Shown: positions 34,382-42,326 of the stretch, piece after piece
Position numbering within the stretch: position 1 is the first letter of the stretch
How the letters are laid out: the number at the start of each line of letters is the position of its first letter
Assembly: GCA_004297005.1 (NCBI GenBank)
Contig: SCVA01000027.1
Span: forward strand, 1-64,000
Origin: Nevskiaceae bacterium
GTDB taxonomy: Bacteria; Pseudomonadota; Gammaproteobacteria; Nevskiales; Nevskiaceae
Length of the DNA stretch: 64,000 nt
Direction: 5' to 3'
Notes under the pieces: generated by a model
Database searches by the model: none
What the model saw: the letters and a program-made list of their open reading frames with translations, nothing else
Told to the model about the DNA's origin: nothing
Made by a program: the position numbers and the translations under genes

Positions 34382-34777
34382 TCAGCGCTCGTCTTCGTCC
34401 TGCAGCAGGCCGGCGTCGAGGCCCAGACCATCCTCGGCGTCCTCGCCCAGTCGCTCGCGATGCTCGATCAGCGCCTCGATCAGCGCGCGCGCCACGCCTT
34501 CCTGATCCATCTGCTCCTCGATTTCTTCACGCAGGGCCAAGGAATCGTAGTCGTCCTCAAGCGGGTCGGTGCTCAGCTCCAGGCTCAACTGCCCATCCCA
34601 GCCCTGCTGCAACACGAAGGCGACCAGACTGGGAGGCAACTCCTCGTCGGCTGGAGTGAAGTCCCAGCGCTCCTCGTCGTCGTACCAGAGCACGGCCTGG
34701 GGCACGCCGGTTTCGATCCAGGCGATGGCCGCCTCGGCATAGACGGCGGCGAACTGTAGGGAAGTCTGTGGATTCAT
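34382..34777 (-). CDS. Acidic protein of unknown function, 131 residues
   Basis: The protein is strongly acidic (for example YDDEERWDFTPADEELPP, LEDDYDSLALREEIEEQMDQ and a DEDER end) and has no signal peptide or membrane segment. The second half is predicted helical with many Glu and Leu. It lies nine bases after the FGGY kinase gene and before the serine hydrolase, so it is probably cotranscribed. I do not recognise a family. Confidence 0.65.
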   Translation of the reverse strand: MNPQTSLQFAAVYAEAAIAWIETGVPQAVLWYDDEERWDFTPADEELPPSLVAFVLQQGWDGQLSLELSTDPLEDDYDSLALREEIEEQMDQEGVARALIEALIEHRERLGEDAEDGLGLDAGLLQDEDER

Positions 34778-34786
34778 TCAGTGATC

Positions 34787-36349
34787 CTAAGCGGGATAGC
34801 CGGTAATGCGGCGAATACGGTGGTAAAGCGGCTTCAGGCGGGGGTACAGCTCCTGATAAACCCCGTGGTAGAGCGCTTCGTAGGTACGTACGGCCTCGGG
34901 ATTTGGACGAAACAACGCGCCGGGCCGGCACATCGCCGACACCGCGCTGGCATGGTCGGCGTGCCAGCCCAGGCCGACGGCGGCGTTAATCGCCGCACCG
35001 AGGGCCGAGGTTTCGTACAGCGCCGGCCGCTCGGCCGGCAGGTTGAAGACGTCGGCGGTGATCTGCATGGCGGTATCGCTCTGGCTGCCGCCGCCGGCCA
35101 CCACTAGGCGCCGCACCGGTCGGCGCAGCTTGCGCTCGATCTGCTCGCGGCCGGCGCGCAAACCGTAGACCAGGCCTTCGAGGATGGCGCGGTAGAAATG
35201 CGCGCGGGTATGCACGTCGCCAAAGCCGATGATCGCGCCCTTGGCCTCGGGGCCGGGATCGCGCACGCCAGGGCTCCAGTAGGGTTGCAATGTTAGCCCC
35301 AGGCTGCCGGGCGGAATGTCCCGCACCAGTTCGTCGAACAGCGATTCCACCGACACGCCGCGCTCGCTGGCCAGACTCTGTTCGCGGTGCGCGAATTCGC
35401 GCTTGAACCAGCTCACCATCCAGAAGCCCCGGTAGATCTGGATTTCCGTGTTCCAGGCGCCCGGCAGCGCGCCGGGATAGGCCGGCAGCAGGCGCTGCAC
35501 CTCGACGTAGCGGCGCTGGGTGGTGTTGATAGTGGCGGTGGTGCCGAACGACAGTTGCGCCACCTCCGGCTCCAGCGCGCCGCAGCCCAGCACCTCGCAG
35601 GCCTTATCGGCGGCGGCGGCGATCACCGGCAGACCGGCGGGCAGCCCCAGGGCCTGGCCGGCTTCGACAGTGAGCGCGCCAAGACGCTCGCTGGGGCGTA
35701 CCAGTCGCGGCAGTTGCTCGCGCCGCAGCGCCAGCGCCTGCCATTTGAAGTCGCGTGGCGACGCCCAATCCAGGGTCTTGTAGTCGAACGGCAGGTAGCC
35801 GACCGTGCAGCCAGTGGAATCCACATAGTCGCCGGTGAGGCGCTGACTGAGCCAGCCGGACAGCAGCAAGAACTTGTCAGTGCGCGCCCACAGCTCCGGT
35901 TCGTGCTGGGCCAGCCAGTTGCACTCGGCCTGGCGCTGCAAATGGGCGATCAGGCCGCTAGCGCCAGCCAGCGCGAAGGCGGCGCGCCAGTACCAGGACA
36001 GCCGGGGCGGCTGACTGCATTCGCGCTGGTCCAGCCAGACCATCGCCGGCCGCAGCACCTGGCCCTGCACGTCGACACAGACCACGCTGGCACGCAGGGT
36101 GGTCAGCGTCACCGCCGCGATCTCTTCCGGCCGCACCACCCCACCCTGCCAGAGCTGCTGGCAGGCGGCGCGGATCGCGGCCCAGTAGTGTTCCGGGTCC
36201 TGCTCGGCCCAGCCGGGTTGCGGCGAGACATAGGCGGGCTCGTGCAGTACCTGTGCCTTGGCGTGCACCTCGCCACGGGCGTCGAACACCAGCGCACGGC
36301 TGGACTGGGTGCCGACGTCGATGGCGAGGATCTTGTTCTTGTTTTGCAT
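34787..36349 (-). CDS. FGGY-family carbohydrate/glycerol kinase
   Basis: The 520-residue protein shows the ASKHA phosphate-1 loop ILAIDVGTQSSRALVFD, a lid-side WLDQRE, AAADKACEVLGCGALEPEVAQLSFGTTATINTT and the adenosine loop RRLVVAGGGSQSDTAMQITADVFNLPAERP, all typical of FGGY kinases. It phosphorylates a polyol or sugar. Its neighbours, a GlpD-like dehydrogenase and an AGPS-like oxidase, suggest glycerol or a glycerol derivative, but the sequence is not that of canonical GlpK. The glpD-like gene ends 19 bases upstream of its start. Confidence 0.85.
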   Translation of the reverse strand: MQNKNKILAIDVGTQSSRALVFDARGEVHAKAQVLHEPAYVSPQPGWAEQDPEHYWAAIRAACQQLWQGGVVRPEEIAAVTLTTLRASVVCVDVQGQVLRPAMVWLDQRECSQPPRLSWYWRAAFALAGASGLIAHLQRQAECNWLAQHEPELWARTDKFLLLSGWLSQRLTGDYVDSTGCTVGYLPFDYKTLDWASPRDFKWQALALRREQLPRLVRPSERLGALTVEAGQALGLPAGLPVIAAAADKACEVLGCGALEPEVAQLSFGTTATINTTQRRYVEVQRLLPAYPGALPGAWNTEIQIYRGFWMVSWFKREFAHREQSLASERGVSVESLFDELVRDIPPGSLGLTLQPYWSPGVRDPGPEAKGAIIGFGDVHTRAHFYRAILEGLVYGLRAGREQIERKLRRPVRRLVVAGGGSQSDTAMQITADVFNLPAERPALYETSALGAAINAAVGLGWHADHASAVSAMCRPGALFRPNPEAVRTYEALYHGVYQELYPRLKPLYHRIRRITGYPA

Positions 36350-36368
36350 GCTCTCCCCGGTCTCCGCG

Positions 36369-37814
36369 CTAGCCCAAGCCGCGTGGATCGTGCTGCCGAC
36401 GCCAGTACTCGCGGTAGCGCCCGGCTTCAGCGGCGCAACGCTGATCGTCCCAGGCCAACTGCGCCCGGCAGGCCGCCAGCGCCGGCTCGATCAGCGCCTC
36501 GGCGCCTTCCGGCAGCACCAGCCCGGCGCGACTGCGGCGCAACAGCAGATCGTCGAGATGGAAGACCTGCTCGCCGACGCGTTCGCCGATCTGCGCCAGA
36601 TCGGGCAACTCGGCGGGCGACTCGCTCAACGCGCGGTCGAACAGCGCCGCCGCGTCCGCCGCCAGCCGCAGTGCCGGCAGCTGCTGCGCCGCAGCGCGCA
36701 GAGCCTGGCGGGCGGTGACACGGAAGGTGGTGAGCTTGCCGCCGGTGACGCCGATGTAGCCCGGCGAGGCCCACTGCGCCGACTCCCTGGACGCCGCCGA
36801 GGGTTTGTCGGCGCCGTCGTCCACCACCGGTCGCACGCCGGCATAGCTGGAGAGCGCGTCGCCCAGGCCTAGCCCTGCGCCTGGCAGCAGCCAGTCCAGG
36901 GCTTCCAACAAGTAATCGGCCTCGGCGCGCTGCATGCGCGGATTCCAGAGCTCCTCGCGATGATCGAGGTCGGTGGTGCCGAGCAGGGTCGCCCCCTGCC
37001 AGGGATAGGCGAACACCGGCCGCTGGTCGCGCGGGTGCAGCCAGCCCACCGCCTGCGGCAGCGGCAGGCGTGCTTGCGGAAATACCAGGTGCGAACCGCG
37101 CAGCGGCCGCAGCCGGGGCGCGCCGGCCGGCTGGCCGGGCAGCGCATCGGCCCAGACGCCGGCGGCATTGATGACCAGGCCGGCGGCAATCTCGCGGCTC
37201 TCGCCGGTCTCGGCATCGCGCAGCGTGGCGCCGCAGACCCGGCCCTGCGCCTGCAACAGCTGCTCGGCGACCACGTAGTTAAGCGCCAGGCCGCCATCGC
37301 GCTGGCCCTGCTCGATCAGCCGCCAGACCAGCCGGCAGTCGTCGGTGCGGGCGTCCTGGTAGCGCATCGCGCCGAGCAGGTTTTCCGCACGCAGGCCCGG
37401 CTGCGCAGCGCTGGCCTCCGCCGCCGGCAGGAAGCGCGAGTGCGCTCCACCGCTGGAGAAGCGGTCGTAGAGCCAGAGACCCAGGCGCATCGTGGTCTTG
37501 CCGGGCTTGATGCCGCGGTAGAGCGGCATCACGAAGTCCAGCGACTGCACCAGGTCCGGTGCCTCGCGCAGCAGACGTTCGCGCTCGCGCACCGACTCGG
37601 CGGTGAGCCGCCATTCACCGGTCTTCAGGTAGCGCAGCCCGCCGTGCACCAGCTTGGACGACCAGGACGAGGTGCCGGAGGCGTAGTCCCGCGCCTCCAC
37701 CAGCAGCACCGAAACCCCGGCCCGCGCCGCCTCGCGAAAAATGCCGGCACCGGTGATGCCGCCGCCGATCACCAGCAGATCGACGCGGGCTGGCAGCTGC
37801 GCTAGCCGGCTCAC
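36369..37814 (-). CDS. GlpD-like FAD-dependent glycerol-3-phosphate dehydrogenase/oxidase
   Basis: The 481-residue protein begins at a GTG and has the FAD-binding VDLLVIGGGITGAGIFREAARAGVSVLLVEARDYASGTSSWSSKLVHGGLRYLKTGEW, then LVINAAGVWAD, GATLLGTTDLDHRE and SYAGVRPVVDDG, followed by a C-terminal DAO-type helical domain. It should oxidise glycerol-3-phosphate to dihydroxyacetone phosphate at the inner membrane and pass electrons to quinone. Located between the AGPS-like gene (25 bases upstream) and the FGGY kinase, so the three form one transcription unit. Confidence 0.87.
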   Translation of the reverse strand: MSRLAQLPARVDLLVIGGGITGAGIFREAARAGVSVLLVEARDYASGTSSWSSKLVHGGLRYLKTGEWRLTAESVRERERLLREAPDLVQSLDFVMPLYRGIKPGKTTMRLGLWLYDRFSSGGAHSRFLPAAEASAAQPGLRAENLLGAMRYQDARTDDCRLVWRLIEQGQRDGGLALNYVVAEQLLQAQGRVCGATLRDAETGESREIAAGLVINAAGVWADALPGQPAGAPRLRPLRGSHLVFPQARLPLPQAVGWLHPRDQRPVFAYPWQGATLLGTTDLDHREELWNPRMQRAEADYLLEALDWLLPGAGLGLGDALSSYAGVRPVVDDGADKPSAASRESAQWASPGYIGVTGGKLTTFRVTARQALRAAAQQLPALRLAADAAALFDRALSESPAELPDLAQIGERVGEQVFHLDDLLLRRSRAGLVLPEGAEALIEPALAACRAQLAWDDQRCAAEAGRYREYWRRQHDPRGLG

Positions 37815-37839
37815 TGGCGCTGGCTCCAGGGGCTCGGCC

Positions 37840-39429
37840 TCACGCGAACAACTTGCCCGGATTCATCTGCCCCTCGGGGTCGAACTCGCGGGCCATGGCT
37901 CGGATCAGGTCCATGCCCAGTTCGCCCTTCTCCTGCACCAGGTAGGGCGCGTGGTCGCGGCCGACACCGTGCTGATGGCTGATGGTGCCGCCGTGGGCGA
38001 CGATGGTTTCGCTCAAGCGGCGCTTGAGGCGGGTCCAGCGTTCCAGGTCGCGCTCGTAGTCGCCGCCGGCGCGGAACACGAAGGTGGAATAGACGCTGCA
38101 ACCCTGGCGGTAGACGTGCGAGAGATGGGTGAAGCAGTGCACCTTCTCGTTCTCGGCCGCGAACAGGCTGCGCGCCGCTTCTTCGATGGCACGCATGGTG
38201 GCGGTGGCGTTGTTCCAGCCCACGCAGGTCTCCACCGTGTCGGCGCCGTAACCCAGCTCCCACAGCGAGTTGCGAAGATAGGGGCCACGGAAGCGGTTCT
38301 TCGCCCAGCCCTTGCCGATCGCGCGACCGGTGTTGACGCCGCGGAACTGCTTGCAGATCGCCAGCGCCTCGCGCTTCAGGCGCAGCACCTCGCGGTGGTT
38401 GCCGGTGGTGCCCACCAGCAGCATCACCGGCCGCTCGCCGACCTTGCGCACCTTGAGATAGCGGCGCAGCCAGGTGATGAGCTTTTCGTGCCCGGCCAGG
38501 GCCAACTGGGTTTCAGTCTCGACCTCGTTGGACAGGCGCAGCAAGGACAGGCCGAGATCGGTCTGCGCCAGATGGCGAACCGCCTCGCAGCCCAGATCCC
38601 AGGTCGGGAAGAACACCGCGTGGAAGTCCTCGTGCGTGGGCAGGCGCCGCAGCCGCACCGAAACCTCGGTGAGCAGTCCCAGGCGACCTTCGGAGCCCAT
38701 CAGTGCTTCGCGCAGATCCGGGCCGGCGCTGGACGCCGGCAGACCGCCGACCTCAAACACGCCGCGCGGCGTCGCCAGCCGGCCGCCGTGGAAGAGCTGT
38801 TCGATGCGACCGTAGCGCAGCGACTGCTGACCGGACGAACGGGTCACTACCCAACCACCCACCGTCGAGTACTCGTAGGACTGCGGGAAATGCCCGAGCA
38901 GAAAACCACGCTCGCGCAGTTGCGCTTCCACCAGCGGACCCGGCGTGCCGGCATCGAAGCGCGCGATCCACTGACGCTCGTCCAGTTCACGCAGCTTGTT
39001 GTAGCGGCCCAGGGCGATGTTCACCACCGGCCGATCGCTAACCGGAACATCGAGATGCCCGACCACGCTGGTGCCGCCGCCGTAGGGGATCACCACGGCA
39101 CCGAGCTTAATCGCAGCAGCCAGAGCCGCCTCGGCCTCCTCGCTGCTGGTGGGCAGGGCCACAGCGTCGGCGACCGGCCCGAGTTTGCCGTAGCGCAAGG
39201 CCAGCCAGTCCGGATAGCTCTGTCCACGCGCGTGCTGAGCGCGGGTCGCGGCATCGGTGAGAAACGGGCCATTGGCCAAGCGCGAGGGCGCCACGCTGGC
39301 CAGCACCGACTCCCGGCTGGCGTCGCGATTGGGGCTGCCGCTACCGACGCGTTCGCGCAGAAAATCACGCGCGGCCGGATTGAGCGGGTAGTCCTGGTCT
39401 TCCTCACCCCAGCCGTTCCAACGCCGCAT
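37840..39429 (-). CDS. AGPS-like FAD-binding oxidase (alkyl-DHAP synthase family)
   Basis: The 529-residue protein begins MRRWNGWGEED, the opening typical of alkyldihydroxyacetonephosphate synthase-like proteins. The PCMH-type FAD domain is seen in VIPYGGGTSVVGHLD and GHFPQSYEYSTVGGWVVTRSSGQQSLRYGRIEQL, and the C-terminal active-site block is HGGTISHQHGVGRDHAPYL, close to the His-rich loop of AGPS. True AGPS swaps the acyl chain of acyl-DHAP for a fatty alcohol, making ether lipids. Bacterial homologues are mostly untested and could instead oxidise hydroxy acids. The GlpD-like and kinase neighbours that can make DHAP favour the first idea. Confidence 0.83.
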   Translation of the reverse strand: MRRWNGWGEEDQDYPLNPAARDFLRERVGSGSPNRDASRESVLASVAPSRLANGPFLTDAATRAQHARGQSYPDWLALRYGKLGPVADAVALPTSSEEAEAALAAAIKLGAVVIPYGGGTSVVGHLDVPVSDRPVVNIALGRYNKLRELDERQWIARFDAGTPGPLVEAQLRERGFLLGHFPQSYEYSTVGGWVVTRSSGQQSLRYGRIEQLFHGGRLATPRGVFEVGGLPASSAGPDLREALMGSEGRLGLLTEVSVRLRRLPTHEDFHAVFFPTWDLGCEAVRHLAQTDLGLSLLRLSNEVETETQLALAGHEKLITWLRRYLKVRKVGERPVMLLVGTTGNHREVLRLKREALAICKQFRGVNTGRAIGKGWAKNRFRGPYLRNSLWELGYGADTVETCVGWNNATATMRAIEEAARSLFAAENEKVHCFTHLSHVYRQGCSVYSTFVFRAGGDYERDLERWTRLKRRLSETIVAHGGTISHQHGVGRDHAPYLVQEKGELGMDLIRAMAREFDPEGQMNPGKLFA

Positions 39430-39487
39430 GTTCGCTCCTGATCCGCACTAGCCGATGGGCCGCCGAGTATAGCGGCGGCGGATGAAG

Positions 39488-40273
39488 CTACAGACGCGGC
39501 GCGGCGCTGCGCGCGATGCGTCGCAGGGTCTTGAGGCCAAGGTGTGCCTCATCCATCCGGCCGGCCAGCACCCGCGAAGGTTGATCCGGCTCCCCCAGCG
39601 CATCGAGCACTAGGCTGGCGGCGGAAAAGTCCTGCTCGAGCGTGTCGCTGTTGACGGTAATGACGGTCGGAACACCAGCGGCCCGCGCCGCTTCTAGGCC
39701 CATCGCCGAATCCTCAATAGCGATGCACTCGTAGGGCGCCAGCTTGAGCCTGCTCAACGCATAGCGGTACAGATCGGGCGCCGGCTTGCGGGCGGCGATC
39801 TGATCGCCACCCACCACCAGACTGATGCGCTGCGCCAGATCCTGGCCCAAGCCGTACTTGAGAAAAGGTTTCACGCTGGAGCGGCTGGCATTGGTCACCA
39901 CCGCCAGCCGCAGGCCGGCCTCGCTTGCCTCGCGCAACAGCCGCGCGACGCCCGGACGCAGCGGCACCTTGCCCTGGCGCAAATAGCGGCGGAAGTAGCG
40001 TGACTTGAGTCGATGTACATGCTCCACCCAGGCCTCCTCGCTCTCGGAAACCGCCTCGGCATGCTCACCGAGTTCCGGCTGGTAGCGACGCAGGTAGTGA
40101 AGCAGGCGCTCGCGGCCACTGGGCTGCTTGAGCAAGCGGCGGTACAGCTTCGGTCCCCAGCGGAAACCCAGGCCGAGCTTGCGGAAGGCGCGGTTGTAGG
40201 AGGGCCGATGTCCGTGCGCCTCGGTGTCCGCCAGCGTGCCATCGAGGTCGAACAACAGGGCGCGCAAGGCCAT
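39488..40273 (-). CDS. HAD-superfamily phosphatase (CbbY/Gph-like)
   Basis: From the ATG at 40273 the protein has 261 residues. HAD motif I is LLFDLDGTLADTEAHGH, motif II VVTNAS, motif III the Lys in ARKPAPDLYRYAL and motif IV IAIEDSAMGLEAARAAGVPTV. The helical cap between motifs I and II marks subclass I, as in phosphoglycolate phosphatase and CbbY-type sugar phosphatases. The substrate is not evident. It lies upstream of the AGPS-like gene on the same strand and is divergent from gluQ. Confidence 0.86.
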   Translation of the reverse strand: MALRALLFDLDGTLADTEAHGHRPSYNRAFRKLGLGFRWGPKLYRRLLKQPSGRERLLHYLRRYQPELGEHAEAVSESEEAWVEHVHRLKSRYFRRYLRQGKVPLRPGVARLLREASEAGLRLAVVTNASRSSVKPFLKYGLGQDLAQRISLVVGGDQIAARKPAPDLYRYALSRLKLAPYECIAIEDSAMGLEAARAAGVPTVITVNSDTLEQDFSAASLVLDALGEPDQPSRVLAGRMDEAHLGLKTLRRIARSAAPRL

Positions 40274-40377
40274 CAGCGGCCCTCTAGGGGCCTGCCGCAA
40301 TCGCGAAGCAGGACAGGATGCATGCCGTATTCTAGGTTAAGAATCGGTGAGAACACCTTGATTTTGTTAACGACACG

Positions 40378-41295
40378 ATGAGCCCTTCCGGCGCTGCATA
40401 CCGCGGCCGCTTCGCCCCCACCCCATCGGGCCCGCTGCACCTGGGTTCGCTGCTGACCGCGCTCGCCAGTTGGCTTCGTGCCCGCCAGGCCGGAGGCGGT
40501 TGGCTGCTCCGCATCGACGACCTCGACCAGGCGCGCTGTCCGCCGGGTGCCCGCGAAATGATTTTCCGGCAACTGGAAGCTCATGGCCTGTACTGGGACG
40601 GGACACCGCGCATCCAGAGCGAACATCTGCAGGAGTATGCAGCCGCTCTTGAGCAATTGCGGGCTCAAGGTGGGGTCTATCCCTGCAGTTGCACCCGCGC
40701 CCGACTGGCGATCGAGAGCCGCCCCGGGCCAGATGGGCCGGTCTACAGCGGCCGCTGCAGGGCAAGCCCAACCGACAGCGCAGCCACCAACGCCTTTCGC
40801 TGGCGCGTCCCCGGTGGCCGCGTTGTTCTGGACGATCCAGTTCAAGGCCAGCTATGGCGTGATGCCGAGTCCGAGATCGGGGACTTCGTGTTGCGCCGCA
40901 GCGATGGCATCTATGGCTACCAGCTGGCCTGCGTGGTCGACGAACAGGCGCAGGGCATTACCGAAGTGGTGCGCGGCGCCGACCTTATCGGCTCCAGCCT
41001 GCGCCAGCTTCTATTGCTGCACGCACTGTCCCTGCCGGTGCCGGCCTACGTGCATCTGCCAGTGCTGGCGACGCCTGATGGCCGCAAGCTGTCCAAGCAA
41101 AACGGCGCGGCGGCGTTGGACGAACGGAGCGCCAGCCGCAATCTGCTGCTCTGTCTGCGAGCCCTTGGACAGGAACCACCCGCGGCGCTGCGTGGTGCGG
41201 CCACACAGGAAATTCTGGACTGGGCACTGCGGCACTGGAGCCTGGCACTGGTCATACCGACGCCGCAGCAGGCCATTCCTGATTTTCCGGACTAG
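40378..41295 (+). CDS. gluQ: Glutamyl-Q tRNA(Asp) synthetase
   Basis: The 305-residue protein is a shortened class I GluRS: YRGRFAPTPSGPLHLGSLLTALASWLRAR (HIGH-type motif), a CSCTRAR...YSGRC zinc site, DFVLRRSDGIYGYQLACVVDEQAQGITEVVRGADL and GRKLSKQNGA (KMSKS-type motif). It lacks the anticodon-binding domain, as expected for the enzyme that attaches glutamate to the queuosine of tRNA-Asp. It is often found after dksA, but here phaR follows. Confidence 0.94.
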   Translation: MSPSGAAYRGRFAPTPSGPLHLGSLLTALASWLRARQAGGGWLLRIDDLDQARCPPGAREMIFRQLEAHGLYWDGTPRIQSEHLQEYAAALEQLRAQGGVYPCSCTRARLAIESRPGPDGPVYSGRCRASPTDSAATNAFRWRVPGGRVVLDDPVQGQLWRDAESEIGDFVLRRSDGIYGYQLACVVDEQAQGITEVVRGADLIGSSLRQLLLLHALSLPVPAYVHLPVLATPDGRKLSKQNGAAALDERSASRNLLLCLRALGQEPPAALRGAATQEILDWALRHWSLALVIPTPQQAIPDFPD

Positions 41296-41338
41296 AAGGC
41301 CTCCGATAGCGGGAAAGGGCCGGTTCTGGCATTCTTCC

Positions 41339-41350
41339 GCAGTGCAACAA
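41339..41350 (+). promoter_or_regulatory. Putative PhaR operator upstream of phaR
   Basis: GCAGTGCAACAA lies 16 bases before the phaR ATG. A nearly equal copy, GCACTGCAACAA at 42063-42074, covers the predicted start of the candidate small RNA. The form is close to the TGC-N3-GCAA pattern I recall for the PhaR homologue PhbF, so autoregulation is likely. Confidence 0.45.
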
Positions 41351-41366
41351 TTTTAAGCCCGCGCCC

Positions 41367-41870
41367 ATGAACGATGTCCGCATCATCAAGAAGTATCCCA
41401 ATCGCCGGCTATACGACACCCACGTCAGCCGCTACATCACGCTGGAAGAGGTGCGCCAACTGGTGTTGCAGAACATCAGCTTTCGGGTCGAGGACAAGCG
41501 CAGCCACGAGGACATCACCCGGTCGATCCTGCTGCAAGTGATCGCCGAGCAAGAAGAAGGCGGCAACCCAATCTTCAGCGCCGATCTGCTGATGTTCATC
41601 GTCCGCTACTACGGCGACCCTATGCAGTCGAGCATCAGCCGCTACTTGGAGCTGTCGCTGCGTCTGTTTTCGGAGCAGCAGCATCATTTCACCGATCAGC
41701 TCCGCGATCTTCTCGGCCAGGCTCAGCAGCCGGTGCAGGTGCTCAAGGAACTCGCTGAGAAGCAGGTCCCGGTCTGGCGCGCTGTACGCAAGGAGTTCCT
41801 GAAGAGTCTGGAGCGCGCCAAGTCGATCAACCCTTTACGAGAAAAAGGCGAAGACGGTCCCACTCCCTGA
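41367..41870 (+). CDS. phaR: Polyhydroxyalkanoate synthesis regulator PhaR
   Basis: The 167-residue protein starts with the conserved DNA-binding PHB/PHA accumulation regulator domain (VRIIKKYPNRRLYDTHVSRYITLEEVRQLVLQNISFRVEDKRSHEDITRSILLQVIAEQEE), then the PHB_acc segment (FSADLLMFIVRYYGDPMQSSISRYLELSLRLFSEQQHHF) and a helical tail. PhaR represses phasin and its own gene until it is drawn off by PHA granules, so the organism probably stores polyhydroxybutyrate. A putative operator precedes it, and a second copy lies at the candidate small RNA promoter downstream. Confidence 0.93.
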   Translation: MNDVRIIKKYPNRRLYDTHVSRYITLEEVRQLVLQNISFRVEDKRSHEDITRSILLQVIAEQEEGGNPIFSADLLMFIVRYYGDPMQSSISRYLELSLRLFSEQQHHFTDQLRDLLGQAQQPVQVLKELAEKQVPVWRAVRKEFLKSLERAKSINPLREKGEDGPTP

Positions 41871-41931
41871 GAAGAACGGCCCGCTTCTTGCTAACCCTGA
41901 TGTGGCGAGAGCGGATAGTTCGCGACGTAAT

Positions 41932-41970
41932 TTGCTCAGAGCAATCTCGATATAAATGACGTTTGCGTCA
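41932..41970. promoter_or_regulatory. Two operator-like dyads upstream of the small RNA promoter
   Basis: TTGCTC-A-GAGCAA at 41932-41944 and TGACG-TTTG-CGTCA at 41957-41970 are perfect inverted repeats in the otherwise gene-free A+T-rich stretch after phaR. They lie roughly 130 and 105 bases before the predicted start of the small RNA. Confidence 0.35.
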
Positions 41971-42033
41971 CGAATTATTCAAGCATCAAAGTAAGCTATT
42001 GTTGTGATTGATTTTTTTTAAGCACCCGCAGAA

Positions 42034-42062
42034 TTGACATCGCCATATTCGAGGTCTATACT
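42034..42062 (+). promoter_or_regulatory. Near-consensus sigma70 promoter
   Basis: TTGACA at 42034-42039 and TATACT at 42057-42062 are separated by exactly 17 bases, matching the consensus at 11 of 12 positions, with an A+T-rich tract upstream. Transcription should start near 42069. No plus-strand gene follows, so it drives a non-coding RNA. The putative PhaR motif overlaps the -10 and start. Confidence 0.8.
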
Positions 42063-42088
42063 GCACTGCAACAAAAGTAGGAAACGAA

Positions 42089-42123
42089 AAAAGCCCGGAA
42101 GCGGGTCTCGTTTCCGGGCTTTT
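42089..42123 (+). terminator. Hairpin 1 of the small RNA, terminator-like, with an alternative fold
   Basis: AAAAGCCCGGAA (42089-42100) pairs perfectly with TTCCGGGCTTTT (42112-42123), giving a terminator-like hairpin. An exclusive fold pairs GGAAACGA (42080-42087) with TCGTTTCC (42108-42115) around an inner CCCG-GAAG-CGGG stem and would undo it. Confidence 0.55.
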
Positions 42124-42166
42124 ATCTGGTCTCCTCCAGAAAGGCCATGCGCCTTTCTAGCACCTT

Positions 42167-42197
42167 ACCCCCCTCAGCAACGAGGGGGGTTTTTTTT
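42167..42197 (+). terminator. Strong terminator ending the small RNA
   Basis: ACCCCCCTC (42167-42175) pairs perfectly with GAGGGGGGT (42182-42190) around a 6-base loop and is followed by a run of eight Ts ending at 42197. Confidence 0.9.
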
Positions 42198-42326
42198 GGC
42201 CGAGCCAACCTGACGGCGACCCGATGTGTTGCATTCTGAAGCAATCAGACGGTTGTTTCAAGCCGATGACTGGCCAAATTTCAGGTTTGTTCCGTCTCCC
42301 AGGCCAAAATCAAGCGAAGACTGCCC

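Larger units (their letters stand above)
42069..42197 (+). ncRNA. Candidate small RNA with several hairpins
   Basis: A transcript from the promoter above would be about 129 bases long. It contains a 12-base-pair hairpin (42089-42100 with 42112-42123), a hairpin presenting a UCUCCU loop (stem 42125-42129 with 42136-42140), an 8-base-pair hairpin (42138-42145 with 42151-42158, sharing three bases with the previous one) and a terminator. The pyrimidine loop could pair with Shine-Dalgarno sequences, as in known anti-SD small RNAs. The 5' end is A-rich (CAACAAAAG), which suits Hfq. No ORF of note exists. I cannot match it to a named RNA. Confidence 0.65.

Noticed and set aside
42069-42197. Identity of the small RNA with 6S, tmRNA, RsmY/Z or CrcZ
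   Set aside because: Length and structure do not fit 6S or tmRNA, there are no repeated GGA loops as in RsmY/Z and no repeated A-rich Hfq/Crc targets as in CrcZ.
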